This document shows positions 1-9,194 of a stretch of 64,000 nucleotides of DNA, in pieces (within the stretch, counting starts at the first letter, position 1; every line of letters starts with the position of its first letter). The notes under the pieces are model-generated. The model was not told where the DNA came from. It worked only from the letters and a program-made list of their open reading frames with translations, and did no database searches. The translations under genes were made by a program, and so were the position numbers. The stretch is taken from IMG/VR virus record IMGVR_UViG_3300032213_002237, positions 20,200 to 84,199 of that record. One strand, given 5' to 3'. Source of the stretch: a virus.

Positions 1-48
1 AAATGTTTGGGATAACCGTTGCCATACCGTTAGTTTATTTTCACTCAT
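1..48 (-). CDS. 5' end of a gene running off the left edge
   Basis: Only the first 16 codons are visible (MSENKLTVWQRLSQTF). The start ATG lies at 48 and is preceded by TATTTATATTTTAGT, the late-promoter-like element seen before most genes here. A short N-terminus with VWQRLSQTF next to the terminase gene would fit a portal-type structural protein. That is only a guess from position and a few residues. Confidence 0.5.
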   Translation of the reverse strand, partial: MSENKLTVWQRLSQTF

Positions 49-107
49 ACTAAAATATAAATAGTTTTAAATTAAATTAAAGTTTTTTGAAGTTTAAATA
101 AATATTA

Positions 108-2249
108 TTATGGTTTTACAGTAATTGTCCAACTATATGGAGGATTTGCAAGTAATAAATAATTTGGGTTAGTTAATCCTCCTGTCGGTGATTCCGGTTG
201 TTGAGGTTGAGTCGTACCTGATAGAAATAATGTTTTATTATATAATGTGTTTGCAGTTGCAACCGATGCAACATCTTGTAAAATATAATCAACAGCTGCG
301 GTTTTAAGTGCGGTATTTCTAAAATCTAACGATAACATATTAGTCATTGCTGAAAAAGTTGATGTCCATCCTGTTAATGATTGTGATGACGCAATACTAA
401 ATGTTCTTAAACTTGCAGGGAAATTACCACTTATTAATTCAGTGCTGTTTTTAAATGAATTACCGCCTATCGTTAACGTAACTAACGATGTATGTGCTGA
501 AAGATTTGTAGTACCTGTTAACGTATTAAAACTTATGTCGATATTAGTAGCTCCTAATGTATAATTGAAATCAAAATTAGTCATTAAGTTACTTGTTAAA
601 CTTATTGTTCTAATAGATGTTGGGAATAGTGTAGTCCAACCAGACAAATAAACACTATTTAAACTGAAAGTTTGTAATGATGTTGCACCTGTTAAATCTA
701 CAGTCCATTGTGGAACAGATTGGAAAGGTCCAGTATCACTCATATTAAACGTAACACAGCTGGTTGGGAAGTTACTTGTGTATCCGGTTATATCATTTAA
801 ATCCAATCTTAAAGTTTGTATACTATTTGGGAATATTGGAGGTAATGTTGTTAGGTTATTATTATCAAGCCTTAATGTCACTAATGAAGTACAAGCTGAC
901 ACAGTATTTGTAAATGAACTTAAATTAAGATTACTACCTAAATTCAGGCTAGTTAAATTTGTATTAGCATTTAAATCAATATCAAAATTATAAAGTCTAT
1001 TACCACTAAATTGTGCGTTAGTTGCCGATACAGGTAAAGTATACGTCCAACCCGTTAATGAATTATTATTATACACCTGAATGTCTTGTAGTCCAGTACA
1101 TGCAGATAAACTATTAGTAATATTAATTGATGGTAGGGCATCATTATTTGAAACAAGGAAATCTCTAAATACTGGTCCAGTTGGGACTGTAATATTTAAA
1201 GATGTTAGAGATGAATTATCTTCTAACTGAATAGTTCTAAATGAACTACTTCCTGAAAAATTGTAGGTAAACCCTGACATGTCAGTATTTTTAATAAACA
1301 ACTGTATTAAATTAGGTAAACTTGCCAAGTTACTTGTTGGAGTAAATTCAAAGTTTTGAGAACCAGGCGCAAATGTATTGTAAATGTTAAAAAATTGTAT
1401 TGAATTTGGTAGACTCGAACTAAAGTCAGTGAGGGTAGTACCGGATAATGTCATTGTGGTTACCGCAGAAAATGAGATAAAAGTAAATGAATTCTCAACG
1501 ATATTCGAAATATTATTTAATTGTATTCTTTGAATATTATTAGTCGATACTGAAGATGAAACTTGGAAATTGTTAAACGTTGCGGTGTATAAACTACTAT
1601 CATAATTATTGGTATAAGTATATGCACTATAAGTTGGAGAATACGGTGGATTAGTAATACTAACAAAATTTGTTGACCCGTTACCCCAATCAATATTAAA
1701 ACTACTATTAGGTGCAGTATTAAATGATACAATCATTGGATTTGTATCAACAATATTTTGTACTTGTAAAAATGGTGGTGTTGAAGGTGTTGGAGTATTT
1801 GTTTGAGTTGGTGTTGGAGTATTTGTTTGAGTTTGAGTTGGAGTATTTGTTTGAGTTGGAGTATTTGTTTGAGTTTGAGTTTGAGTTGGAGTTTGAGTTG
1901 GAGTATTTGTTTGAGTTTGAGTTGGAGTTATTGATGGTGTAGGAGTATTAGTTTGAGTTTGAGTTTGAGTTGGCGTTATTGATGGTGTAGGAGTATTAGT
2001 TTGAGTTTGAGTTTGAGTTGGCGTTATTGATGGTGTAGGTGTTGGCGTTGGGGTCGATGAAGGTGTCTGACTTGGTGAGAGTGTGGATGATGGTGTGAGT
2101 GATGGTATAGGATAAACATCAGATTCATTTTTTTTAATAAGTATTTTATCACCATTTTGTTTTTTAACCATTAAAATACCTTGTCCAGGAACAATTAATT
2201 TACTTCCTGCATAATATTTTCCTGATTTTTTTCTACCTGAATATCCCAT
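108..2249 (-). CDS. Thr/Pro-rich, leucine-rich-repeat adhesin or tail-fibre protein
   Basis: 713 aa. Residues 1-45 are a basic head. Residues about 50-160 are a low-complexity linker of TPTPS, TPTQTQTQ and NTPTP units. Residues about 165-200 include a PKD-like strand (FNIDWGNGST). The remainder is a run of irregular repeats with a L..L.L..N.L pattern (for example LVTLRLDNNNLTTLP and TSLVTLTIGGNSF), as in BspA-type leucine-rich repeats. No signal peptide or catalytic motif is seen. A stiff Thr/Pro stalk carrying an LRR ligand-binding domain suggests a receptor-binding or decoration protein of the virion. It ends the minus-strand block that contains the terminase, 4 nt from that gene. The linker DNA is a near-perfect tandem repeat (about 1790-2100) and could change length by slippage. 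Confidence 0.7.
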   Translation of the reverse strand: MGYSGRKKSGKYYAGSKLIVPGQGILMVKKQNGDKILIKKNESDVYPIPSLTPSSTLSPSQTPSSTPTPTPTPSITPTQTQTQTNTPTPSITPTQTQTQTNTPTPSITPTQTQTNTPTQTPTQTQTQTNTPTQTNTPTQTQTNTPTPTQTNTPTPSTPPFLQVQNIVDTNPMIVSFNTAPNSSFNIDWGNGSTNFVSITNPPYSPTYSAYTYTNNYDSSLYTATFNNFQVSSSVSTNNIQRIQLNNISNIVENSFTFISFSAVTTMTLSGTTLTDFSSSLPNSIQFFNIYNTFAPGSQNFEFTPTSNLASLPNLIQLFIKNTDMSGFTYNFSGSSSFRTIQLEDNSSLTSLNITVPTGPVFRDFLVSNNDALPSINITNSLSACTGLQDIQVYNNNSLTGWTYTLPVSATNAQFSGNRLYNFDIDLNANTNLTSLNLGSNLNLSSFTNTVSACTSLVTLRLDNNNLTTLPPIFPNSIQTLRLDLNDITGYTSNFPTSCVTFNMSDTGPFQSVPQWTVDLTGATSLQTFSLNSVYLSGWTTLFPTSIRTISLTSNLMTNFDFNYTLGATNIDISFNTLTGTTNLSAHTSLVTLTIGGNSFKNSTELISGNFPASLRTFSIASSQSLTGWTSTFSAMTNMLSLDFRNTALKTAAVDYILQDVASVATANTLYNKTLFLSGTTQPQQPESPTGGLTNPNYLLLANPPYSWTITVKP
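1790..2100. repeat. Degenerate tandem repeat encoding the Thr/Pro/Gln linker
   Basis: On the plus strand the DNA is built from gagtttgagttggagta-type units. One longer unit, which starts with attgatggtgtaggagta, occurs twice almost perfectly at about 1930-2035. All changes are multiples of three, so the frame stays open. Confidence 0.8.
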
Positions 2250-2253
2250 AGTT

Positions 2254-3999
2254 TTATCTTCTTCCTCCGAATAACCATAAATAGTTTTCGTAGTCGCTTT
2301 TTGTTGCCTCTCGTTTAATGTTTTCTTGTTGTTGGGGAATTACCGGGTCCATGAATTGTCTTCTATTAAATTCATTTGTATTAACAGTCCACGAGTCAAT
2401 CATCGCTTTTGTTTGATTTGTAACCTTATTAAGTGATGTAAACGATGTTTCACCAACATAAAGAGCCATGGCAACTGACATTATCAAGTCATCATGTTGT
2501 CCCTTTTGATGGTCAGGTCTTCCATTTACATAAATAAATGTATTCATCTCATTTAATAAACGAGTTGAGTTTATTTTGAATCCATGTCTTAAATATTCTT
2601 CAAATGTTGCAATAATTTGAACTCTTTTAGCGTTAAAGTTAATTCCTGGTATTTTTTCAGTCGCCTTTGGGTCAAATTTCCATTTGTTTGATACATCAAT
2701 ACCGTCAACATACATGTTTCTATAACCCAACTCTCTCAATCTTAAAGATGTTGTTACACCCATACCACCAGTAATATCTATTACAATAAATGCGTTATAC
2801 ATATTACCCCATTTAAAACATATTTCCGCCAAAGTATCAGGAGGAAGTTTTCCAACGTACTCTGCAACTTGTTCTCTTGTATCAAAATCAACAATTTGAA
2901 ATGTTGAGAAATCCTCACTATCTCCACGAGATACGTCGACACCCATAATATATTTTTTACCCATTTCAGGTTCTTTCCAAATCCAAAGTCCTCCACCCAT
3001 CATCTTTGTTGATGGTTCTTTAACCATATTCACCCTTAAATCTTCCAATAAATCGGAATTAAATACGTTATCACCCGAACCAAGAAACGCACATTCCAAT
3101 TCCTGATTGACCTTACGTTTATCGTATTTAAGTTTTTTAACCATTGACTCATACCAAGAAGAACTTGGTTTGTACCCCTGAGTAATCAATTGTCTTATTT
3201 CATCAAAGTTCTTTTCTTTGTTGTTATAGTCAATAATTTCAACATTTGGGTATTCATTACGATTTAAATAATAATGGATAACATCTTTAACATTAATTAA
3301 AGATAAATCTTTTGCATATCTTGGGTCTTTCCACCAAACCATTTCGGAAACTTTAAATTCATTCATTCCCTTTAACGCTTGGTCATAAATTTCATAATAG
3401 ATTGCGTCATATCCGTTTGGTGTTGATACAACTATTACCTTACCACCTGTGGATAAGGATGCCATACAAGCGGCCCAAAAATCATCGTCAGCATCAATAT
3501 ACGCAGCTTCGTCAAATATTAATATTGTTGGTGTATAACCACGAAGAGCATCCTTAGATGTTGCAACTGCTTTAACTTCACATCCATTTGTTAATTTAAA
3601 ATGTCTTTGTGAGTTTTTTTCAGCAGAAAAACCAACACCAACCCAACTAGGCCATTGTTCTGTAAATCCTCTAATTTTATTAGCAACCTCAACTGCAGTA
3701 TCTAACTTGTTAGCAATAACTAATATCTTTTCAGGACTATTCTTTTTAGCAAAAACAAGTTTTTTTGATGACCAAGCGGCAGTTACTGTAGATACACCAG
3801 CCTGTCTATACTTTAGTGCAATATTTTCATTATAGTTTTCATAATCCTCAACCAAACTAATTTGGTCAGGAAATAATTCTAACGGGACATACTTTTGAAC
3901 AGTGTTGTCATATGTCTGTAAATAAGTTTTAAGGGCGTATGGTGTTGATTTCATACACTTAGCATACTCCATTAAAACGGCTTCTTTAGATAAACTCAT
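2254..3999 (-). CDS. terL: Terminase large subunit (DNA-packaging ATPase/nuclease)
   Basis: 581 aa, the usual size for T4 gp17-like motors that pump DNA into the prohead and cut the concatemer. The ATPase half shows a Walker A-like KYRQAGVST (about 63-71), Walker B ILIFDEA (about 159-165) with the catalytic Glu, and coupling motif VSTPNG (about 191-196). The RNase H-like nuclease half shows GVDVSRGD (about 353-360), the strand IVIDITGG (about 412-419) and a late HDDLIMS carrying acidic metal ligands. The ATG at 3999 is preceded by TATTTATA, so it has its own late promoter after the terminator of the upstream gene. The identification is firm; the small subunit is not recognisable in the window. 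Confidence 0.95.
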   Translation of the reverse strand: MSLSKEAVLMEYAKCMKSTPYALKTYLQTYDNTVQKYVPLELFPDQISLVEDYENYNENIALKYRQAGVSTVTAAWSSKKLVFAKKNSPEKILVIANKLDTAVEVANKIRGFTEQWPSWVGVGFSAEKNSQRHFKLTNGCEVKAVATSKDALRGYTPTILIFDEAAYIDADDDFWAACMASLSTGGKVIVVSTPNGYDAIYYEIYDQALKGMNEFKVSEMVWWKDPRYAKDLSLINVKDVIHYYLNRNEYPNVEIIDYNNKEKNFDEIRQLITQGYKPSSSWYESMVKKLKYDKRKVNQELECAFLGSGDNVFNSDLLEDLRVNMVKEPSTKMMGGGLWIWKEPEMGKKYIMGVDVSRGDSEDFSTFQIVDFDTREQVAEYVGKLPPDTLAEICFKWGNMYNAFIVIDITGGMGVTTSLRLRELGYRNMYVDGIDVSNKWKFDPKATEKIPGINFNAKRVQIIATFEEYLRHGFKINSTRLLNEMNTFIYVNGRPDHQKGQHDDLIMSVAMALYVGETSFTSLNKVTNQTKAMIDSWTVNTNEFNRRQFMDPVIPQQQENIKREATKSDYENYLWLFGGRR

Positions 4000-4002
4000 A
4001 TA

Positions 4003-4011
4003 CTATAAATA
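4003..4011 (-). promoter_or_regulatory. Late-promoter-like element before the terminase gene
   Basis: On the minus strand this reads TATTTATAG, 3 nt before the start codon. The same core recurs before most genes of the window (see findings). It is the reverse complement of the T4 late -10 sequence TATAAATA. Confidence 0.55.
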
Positions 4012-4030
4012 TAAAATTTATCATAAAATA

Positions 4031-4058
4031 GAAAACCCTTCATTTCTGAAGGGTTTTA
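4031..4058 (-). terminator. Intrinsic terminator after the 4065-5357 gene
   Basis: AAAACCCTT-loop-AAGGGTTTT hairpin with flanking A/T runs, lying between the stop of the upstream minus-strand gene and the terminase promoter. Confidence 0.8.
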
Positions 4059-4064
4059 AAGTTT

Positions 4065-5357
4065 TTAGTTGATACCTAATCCTTTTAAGAAATCGTCAAA
4101 ATCCTCATCATCGTCGTCATCATCCTCATATTTCTTCATAGTATCCTCATATTCTTCTTCTTTAAGTTCCGCAATGATTTCATCAACCATATCTTTTACC
4201 ATTTTCTTTCCTTTTGGTGAACCTGATAAAATTTCACGAGCCATTGCAAAGAATTCGTTTGGGGTAAGTTCAGCAAACTTAACAAGGAAATATTGTTGTA
4301 AGTTTCTCTTATCATCATCAAATAATTCATCAGGATAAGCTTCACGGAATTTTTGCCAAATAACTGGACCTAATCTCATATCCCAAATTTCACCAACAAC
4401 AGTATCTTGTGAATTGATTACCGCTTCTTGTCTTGTTTTATCTTTTGGTAATCCGTATGTTCCAGCAATTTCCATAACACCTTTAGCAAGTTCATGAATA
4501 AGGATTGGTAAGTTAACACCACGAGCTTTTACTGTCGGTGGGTCAGTCTTAGCGTCTAATTCAGACATACCATATGTCGATTCTCCACCACCTGCCATAC
4601 CTTGAACCATTGAGTCAGGCATTAACCAATAAAGTGAATCCGCAAATGACATAAAGACACCATACATATTCAGTAATCTTGGGTTAATAGCATTTAACTC
4701 TCTGTTTAATAATTCAAACATATAAGAAGATTGTTTAGCCGCTCCTTGAATAAGTGAATTAATAAATCTTCTTTTAGCCTTTTCTAAATCAAATTTTTCA
4801 AATGAATCCATGAAATCTTCAAGTTGTTCTTGTTCTTCTTCAGAGCCAAACATATTTTCAATTTCTTCTTCACTTGGTTCTTCACCTTTAGGTGATAACT
4901 TACTTGAATCAATGTCATTTGGTTTAACCAACTGCACATCATACTGTAACGCTCCTTCAGGAATACCAAATTCTTTTTGAACAAGTTCAATCGCAAGTTC
5001 TTCCAAGTATTCTTTGTTTTCAGATTCAATCTGAGCAATCTCTTGCATTGCGTTCATTACCATCATCTGAAGTCTCATCATTGAATTCTGTGATGTTACA
5101 TCTTCAAGACCTGTATATCTTTTTAATCTACCAATAACATCTTTAAATCTTTGTGATGCTATAAGTTGTTCAAAGTTAGATGGTTTATCCGGTCCTTCAG
5201 GTGTAATTTCAGGAAACGCCTTACTACCTGAATGAGGTGTTTCACCTTTCTCAAATTTAGATTGAATGTCAGGTGCCATTCTTTCAGGCCCTTCATATCC
5301 GATAGGTGCCTCATTAATTCGGTTAACCAATCTTCTTACTAATTGTTCTTTTTTCAT
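4065..5357 (-). CDS. Acidic structural-type protein of unknown function
   Basis: About 430 aa. I start it at the ATG at 5357 (MKKEQLVRRLVNRINEAPIG) rather than at a GTG three codons upstream, because the ATG leaves no overlap with the preceding gene. The N-terminus is a basic amphipathic helix ending INE-A, a fit to the hydrophobic-x-Glu cleavage pattern of T4-type prohead proteases. The middle is predicted helical, with a conserved-looking ILIHELAKGVMEIAG segment that lacks the second His of a zincin. The C-terminus is a run of Asp/Glu. Its position beside the terminase and its size suggest a capsid or core protein, but no family is recognised. Confidence 0.75.
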   Translation of the reverse strand: MKKEQLVRRLVNRINEAPIGYEGPERMAPDIQSKFEKGETPHSGSKAFPEITPEGPDKPSNFEQLIASQRFKDVIGRLKRYTGLEDVTSQNSMMRLQMMVMNAMQEIAQIESENKEYLEELAIELVQKEFGIPEGALQYDVQLVKPNDIDSSKLSPKGEEPSEEEIENMFGSEEEQEQLEDFMDSFEKFDLEKAKRRFINSLIQGAAKQSSYMFELLNRELNAINPRLLNMYGVFMSFADSLYWLMPDSMVQGMAGGGESTYGMSELDAKTDPPTVKARGVNLPILIHELAKGVMEIAGTYGLPKDKTRQEAVINSQDTVVGEIWDMRLGPVIWQKFREAYPDELFDDDKRNLQQYFLVKFAELTPNEFFAMAREILSGSPKGKKMVKDMVDEIIAELKEEEYEDTMKKYEDDDDDDEDFDDFLKGLGIN

Positions 5358-5358
5358 C

Positions 5359-6222
5359 TTACTCACCTTTTAATTTAATATTCATTTTACCAAAACTTAA
5401 ATAAGATGGTAATTCACCTTTTGGTCTTGGTTCAGCATCTGGTGCTGGTTTGAAAGGGTTTTTTCTAGTTGGGGTTGTTGTTTTTTCCTTTTCCTTAGTT
5501 TTTTCCTTTTCTTTAGTTCCTGAACCTTTTGGTCTTGGTTCAGTATCAGGTGCCGGTTTGAAAGGACTTTTTCTAGTAGGAGTTGTTGTTTTTTCCTTTT
5601 CTTTAGTTTTTTCTTTTGTTTTTGATTCTAAAATACTGGTGATTAAATCTTTTTTTGTCATAGTAGGTCTTAAATTTGATTCAACAATATCTCTCATTTT
5701 TTGTTCCAAAATTACTTCATATGGGTTTTTACCTTCTTTTAATGACTTTTTGACATCAAGAACACATCTTTCAAATTTTTTCTTTTCACCTTTAGTATAG
5801 TCATCTCTTTTCTTACCATCCAAATCTAATGATGATGTACAGATAGCCCAAGGATTTTTTTCAACTTTCTTTTTTGTTTTTTTCTTACCTTCAGTCATTT
5901 CAGTTTCAGTTACTGGAGTTACAGTTGTTTTACCACCTGAAGTATCAATTTCAATTCCATTAACCATAGTTTTACTATTTGGTTTAACTTCATATGTTGT
6001 AACCGTTTTACTTTTTGCGGTTGTATTTTGTGGTGTTGATTGTTCTTTAGTTTCAGATTTTTTAACTGAAGTCATTCTACCAATAGGTTTATTTATTCCC
6101 ATGAAACCAATAGCATTTACCATCTCGTGTAATTTTTTAATTTGACTCTCAGACATTTTAGATAAAATATTTTTACTAAATCCAGTCTTAAGAATTTCTT
6201 GAATTTGTTTTTTTGTTACCAT
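5359..6222 (-). CDS. Lys/Thr-rich protein with a duplicated C-terminal segment
   Basis: About 287 aa. The ATG at 6222 (MVTKKQIQEILKTGFSKN) is preferred over a TTG nine codons upstream. Very basic and Thr-rich. Residues about 195-270 contain two near-identical units (KTKEKEKTTTPTRK followed by PFKPAPD.EPRPKG). A cysteine pair flanks NPWAICTSSLDLDGKKRDDYT, a motif seen as an isolated domain in many phage proteins. It overlaps the end of the upstream gene by 35 nt and sits 1 nt before the next, so the block is probably one operon. Function unknown; scaffold- or core-like composition. Confidence 0.65.
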   Translation of the reverse strand: MVTKKQIQEILKTGFSKNILSKMSESQIKKLHEMVNAIGFMGINKPIGRMTSVKKSETKEQSTPQNTTAKSKTVTTYEVKPNSKTMVNGIEIDTSGGKTTVTPVTETEMTEGKKKTKKKVEKNPWAICTSSLDLDGKKRDDYTKGEKKKFERCVLDVKKSLKEGKNPYEVILEQKMRDIVESNLRPTMTKKDLITSILESKTKEKTKEKEKTTTPTRKSPFKPAPDTEPRPKGSGTKEKEKTKEKEKTTTPTRKNPFKPAPDAEPRPKGELPSYLSFGKMNIKLKGE

Positions 6223-6607
6223 TTTCTTCGAACTCTTTATAATACTCAAGGATTATATCCTTTTCGTATAGTTTATCTTTAACTTCCTTTTCTGTCATTC
6301 CAAAGTGAAAAACTAGTCTTTCATCCTTATCACTATCTTTTTCCCACGCCAATGCTATCACTTTGTCAATCGCATCTTTCATACAAAAAAAATCGGAGTT
6401 TTGAACGAGCTCCATATCTATTCCGTCTCTATTCAACACTCCTACTTTTTTAATTTCTTCAGTATCTGGTGGTGTTGGGTTTCCATTTGCAGGATTTGTG
6501 TCCCAATCATCACCAAATACATCAGTGGTTTCTGAGAAAATAAACTCGTAAGTTTTGTTTCCTCTGTAATTTGCCCCTAATCCGTTAACAAAAACTAAAT
6601 AACTCAT
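6188..6607 (-). CDS. Hypothetical protein, virion-block
   Basis: 139 aa starting MSYLVFVNGLGANYRGNKTY. Acidic in the second half, with no membrane segment or known motif. Its ATG overlaps the stop of the upstream acidic protein (ATGA-like junction), and its 3' end overlaps the next gene, which points to translational coupling within the structural block. The hydrophobic start followed by EFIFSETTDVFGDDWDTNP resembles small phage structural proteins, but no family can be named. Confidence 0.65.
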   Translation of the reverse strand: MSYLVFVNGLGANYRGNKTYEFIFSETTDVFGDDWDTNPANGNPTPPDTEEIKKVGVLNRDGIDMELVQNSDFFCMKDAIDKVIALAWEKDSDKDERLVFHFGMTEKEVKDKLYEKDIILEYYKEFEENGNKKTNSRNS

Positions 6608-7860
6608 AGGATATTACCTTGTGGAGATACCTTAAGTTGTTTGTCTTTATTTTCAAATACTAAATTACCTTTATTAGTCTTACCAACAAAAGTTATAAAT
6701 GGGAAATTATTAACAATCTTTTTTGATATTTCAGCTTGTGCTTCAGTTAAAGATAATCTTTCAATTTCTTTTGAGTATCTTACCTTTTTTGATTCTGAAA
6801 TAACTTTTTGTTCTTTTTTCTTTTCTTTAACAAATTTCTTTTCATTTTCATTAACTACAACATAACTTTTAAGAACTTTTTCAATTGTTGATTCACTAAA
6901 AATACTGTCTAATGCTGAATTAACATAGTCTTCCTCTTTAAATTCCATTTCGTCCATCCAACCTTCTGCCATTTCACCCTCAGGTTCTGCAATTGGTTCT
7001 TCTTCAGTATCAATATCAACATCAATTTCGTCTTCTTCTGAACCCATATCTTCCATTCCATAATCAGACTCTTCTTCACCTTCAAATCTTGTTAAGATTT
7101 CTTCTTTATCTTCCTCATCTAATGAATTTAAGTCTAAAGAAGATAATATTGAATTAATAACGTATTTTACATCTTTACTTGATAACTCGTCTTCACCTGA
7201 ATAATCTCTAATCTTTTGGGCTAACTTACCAGTTAACTTTTGGATAGATTTAAATGTTACAGGTTCGCCTTCACCACCTTCTAATGGTTCTCCACCCATA
7301 TCTTCGGTATCTTCCATATCAGGTAAATCCATTTCTGGTTCATCACCTTCAGGAGACATCGGTAACTCCTCATCTGATGGAGGTGTTGGCATCGCATCTT
7401 CAGGAGCCGGTGCCGGAGCTGGCTCAGGTGATGGTGGTGGTAAATCTGAAGGTGCTTCAGTTGGAGCTTCCATTTTTGGTTGTGGAGTCTTCAACATATA
7501 TTTCTTATCTTCAGTAAATAAAGATATACCTTCACTAATACCATTAACTCTGTTAATTTCACCAGCCATTAAGTTTAATTTTCTCATTGCTGCAGAATAT
7601 GAAGAAAAGTGTTTTCTATTCTTCATAGGGTCAATATATTCTGAAGTAGATTCGTTAATTTGTTTTTTAATAATATATCCTAATCTTTCTTTAACAATCT
7701 CATAGGTATTACCATCTGCCAATGTGATTCTGTAATCAATTGAAGATGTTTCATTTATAGAATTTGGGATTGCTTCTTTATATCTTGCAATCTCCATAAT
7801 TCTTTGTAATTTCTCAATTCCTTGTAGTTTTTCACTACCGATTGGTTTTATCTTACTCAT
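6604..7860 (-). CDS. Large acidic, proline-rich protein (scaffold-like)
   Basis: 418 aa. Residues 1-120 form a mixed alpha/beta head (ITLADGNTYEIVKERLGYIIKK). Residues about 130-200 are a Pro/Glu/Asp-rich linker (PAPAPAPEDAMPTPPSDEE). The rest is strongly acidic with short helices and ends in a compact C-terminus (FPFITFVGKTNKGNLVFENK). The composition is like that of T4-type scaffold or core proteins, and it lies four genes upstream of the terminase. There is no recognisable protease triad. It begins an overlapping run of genes read leftwards. Confidence 0.7.
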   Translation of the reverse strand: MSKIKPIGSEKLQGIEKLQRIMEIARYKEAIPNSINETSSIDYRITLADGNTYEIVKERLGYIIKKQINESTSEYIDPMKNRKHFSSYSAAMRKLNLMAGEINRVNGISEGISLFTEDKKYMLKTPQPKMEAPTEAPSDLPPPSPEPAPAPAPEDAMPTPPSDEELPMSPEGDEPEMDLPDMEDTEDMGGEPLEGGEGEPVTFKSIQKLTGKLAQKIRDYSGEDELSSKDVKYVINSILSSLDLNSLDEEDKEEILTRFEGEEESDYGMEDMGSEEDEIDVDIDTEEEPIAEPEGEMAEGWMDEMEFKEEDYVNSALDSIFSESTIEKVLKSYVVVNENEKKFVKEKKKEQKVISESKKVRYSKEIERLSLTEAQAEISKKIVNNFPFITFVGKTNKGNLVFENKDKQLKVSPQGNIL

Positions 7861-7865
7861 TTTTT

Positions 7866-8051
7866 TTAATTATTTAATCCATTAAATCCACCAAGGGTTA
7901 TTGCAGTTAATTGAACAATAGTGTCTGCAGAATTTGACATACTACCATATATTGGGTGTGGTTGTATTGATGAAGTACATGCTTCACAATTAGTTACACC
8001 TGTATAATTAATTAACTTATAAGTATAAGTTCCCGACGAAAATACTGCCAT
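7866..8051 (-). CDS. Small hypothetical protein
   Basis: 61 aa, MAVFSSGTYTYKLINYTGVT, with a CEAC pair and hydroxyl-rich beta-type sequence. A TATTTATA element lies 14-20 nt before its ATG, supporting a real late gene. Could be a small virion decoration protein. No family recognised. Confidence 0.6.
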   Translation of the reverse strand: MAVFSSGTYTYKLINYTGVTNCEACTSSIQPHPIYGSMSNSADTIVQLTAITLGGFNGLNN

Positions 8052-8081
8052 GTTATTTTTTCTTTATAAATATACAGAAAA

Positions 8082-8843
8082 TTAAGATTTTTTTAGATTA
8101 AGTAAAAAATCTATCTTTTGTTCCATTAGAGAAAGTTCTTTGTCTAATAATTTGTTTTCTAAATTGAATAATTTTTCTAAATAATCACTTCTTCTTAAGT
8201 ATTTAAAAACCAAATTTTCATAGGAGTATTCACCTTCCTTTTTAAGACCTGAACTACGATATTTTTTAAGTTTTTCTTTAAACTTTTTAATATATTCTCT
8301 TGCTTCATCAATATCCTTCTCAGTTGCGTTATCAACAACAGTATCAATTTGTGACTTCCAATGATTAATTTTTGATTTAAGAATTTTAGTATCAATATTT
8401 GAATCCTCTTTTTCAGGTTTTACATCCCAATCATCGTATAGAACTGAATAAACCCCTGAACTAAAATGTGCCTCAGTTGCGTTTTGAACATATAGCTCAA
8501 CTTCGTATCCAAATATTTTAATATCGTGATTGGTATTAAAAATAGTTTTTTTAACTTTAAATAATTCTTCGTAAAGTGATAATTCAGTTTCTGAAAATTG
8601 AATGAAATCACAAACGACGTGTAAATCAATGTCAGAATACTCAGACCAATTGTAGTTTGCTAAAGAACCTGTGAAAATAACATCTTCAATTAATAAAGGA
8701 ACACCAATAAAATCAATAAATTCATTGGCTGTTTGAAGTAGTTTTTCTCTTACTTCTTTTCTCAATTTTTGGTCCTCATCCCAAATTTTTGAGTTGAGTT
8801 CATCTTTAGAAAAAAAACTTTGGATTATATTATTATCTTTCAC
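8082..8843 (-). CDS. Nucleotidyltransferase-fold protein
   Basis: 253 aa with a GTG start. Residues about 45-85 contain the polymerase-beta-type nucleotidyltransferase signature: TGSLANYNWSEYSDIDLHVV has the Gly-Ser helix and the Asp-x-Asp pair that binds two metals; a third carboxylate may be in DIKIFGYEVELYV. The C-terminal half is helical and charged. Members of this superfamily transfer NMP to proteins, antibiotics or tRNA; the substrate here cannot be told. TATTTATT lies just upstream. A defence-related (MNT-like) or nucleic-acid role is possible, but there is no HEPN partner beside it. Confidence 0.75.
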   Translation of the reverse strand: MKDNNIIQSFFSKDELNSKIWDEDQKLRKEVREKLLQTANEFIDFIGVPLLIEDVIFTGSLANYNWSEYSDIDLHVVCDFIQFSETELSLYEELFKVKKTIFNTNHDIKIFGYEVELYVQNATEAHFSSGVYSVLYDDWDVKPEKEDSNIDTKILKSKINHWKSQIDTVVDNATEKDIDEAREYIKKFKEKLKKYRSSGLKKEGEYSYENLVFKYLRRSDYLEKLFNLENKLLDKELSLMEQKIDFLLNLKKS

Positions 8844-8863
8844 AAATAATAAATATCAACTAA

Positions 8864-9106
8864 TTACAATCTTTTATATTTGTAAGCCTTTGCAATGTTT
8901 TTATTGAAAAAACTTCCTTGTGATTCTGCCATTCTAAATCTTGTATAAACTTCATGAGGTACCTCCTCATATTCATACTGAGCGCCTGTTTTAAAATCAA
9001 CAATTAGTTTTTTACTCTCTGTGTTGAAATCTGTTTTAGTAATGTTTGATGATTCAATTTCACAAATAATATTTGTTCCACTGATTGTTTCTTTTGTGAT
9101 TGCCAT
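8864..9106 (-). CDS. KTSC-domain protein
   Basis: 80 aa. The whole protein fits the KTSC domain: a strand (IVDFKTGAQYEYEEVPHEVY) followed by A.S.G.FFN..I...Y. The family is small and often found in phages or fused to lysyl-tRNA synthetase; the molecular role is unknown. TTATTTATC stands upstream of the ATG and the gene runs divergently from the Clp gene. Confidence 0.8.
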   Translation of the reverse strand: MAITKETISGTNIICEIESSNITKTDFNTESKKLIVDFKTGAQYEYEEVPHEVYTRFRMAESQGSFFNKNIAKAYKYKRL

Positions 9107-9194
9107 AACTTTTTTTTTAATGATAAATAATTTTGAATTACATTTGTAGTTGAATTTAAGAACAAATTCATTTAATTTTAATAAAAACTATTTT

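Noticed and set aside
1724-1942. Plus-strand frame with LEYLFEFELEYLFE repeats
   Set aside because: Shadow of the Thr/Pro repeat DNA of the adhesin gene.
4069-4338. Plus-strand Ser-rich frame
   Set aside because: Complement of the Asp/Glu-rich tail codons of the 4065-5357 gene.
8082-8843. MNT-HEPN toxin-antitoxin system
   Set aside because: The nucleotidyltransferase motif is clear, but no HEPN (RxxxxxH) protein is encoded beside it.
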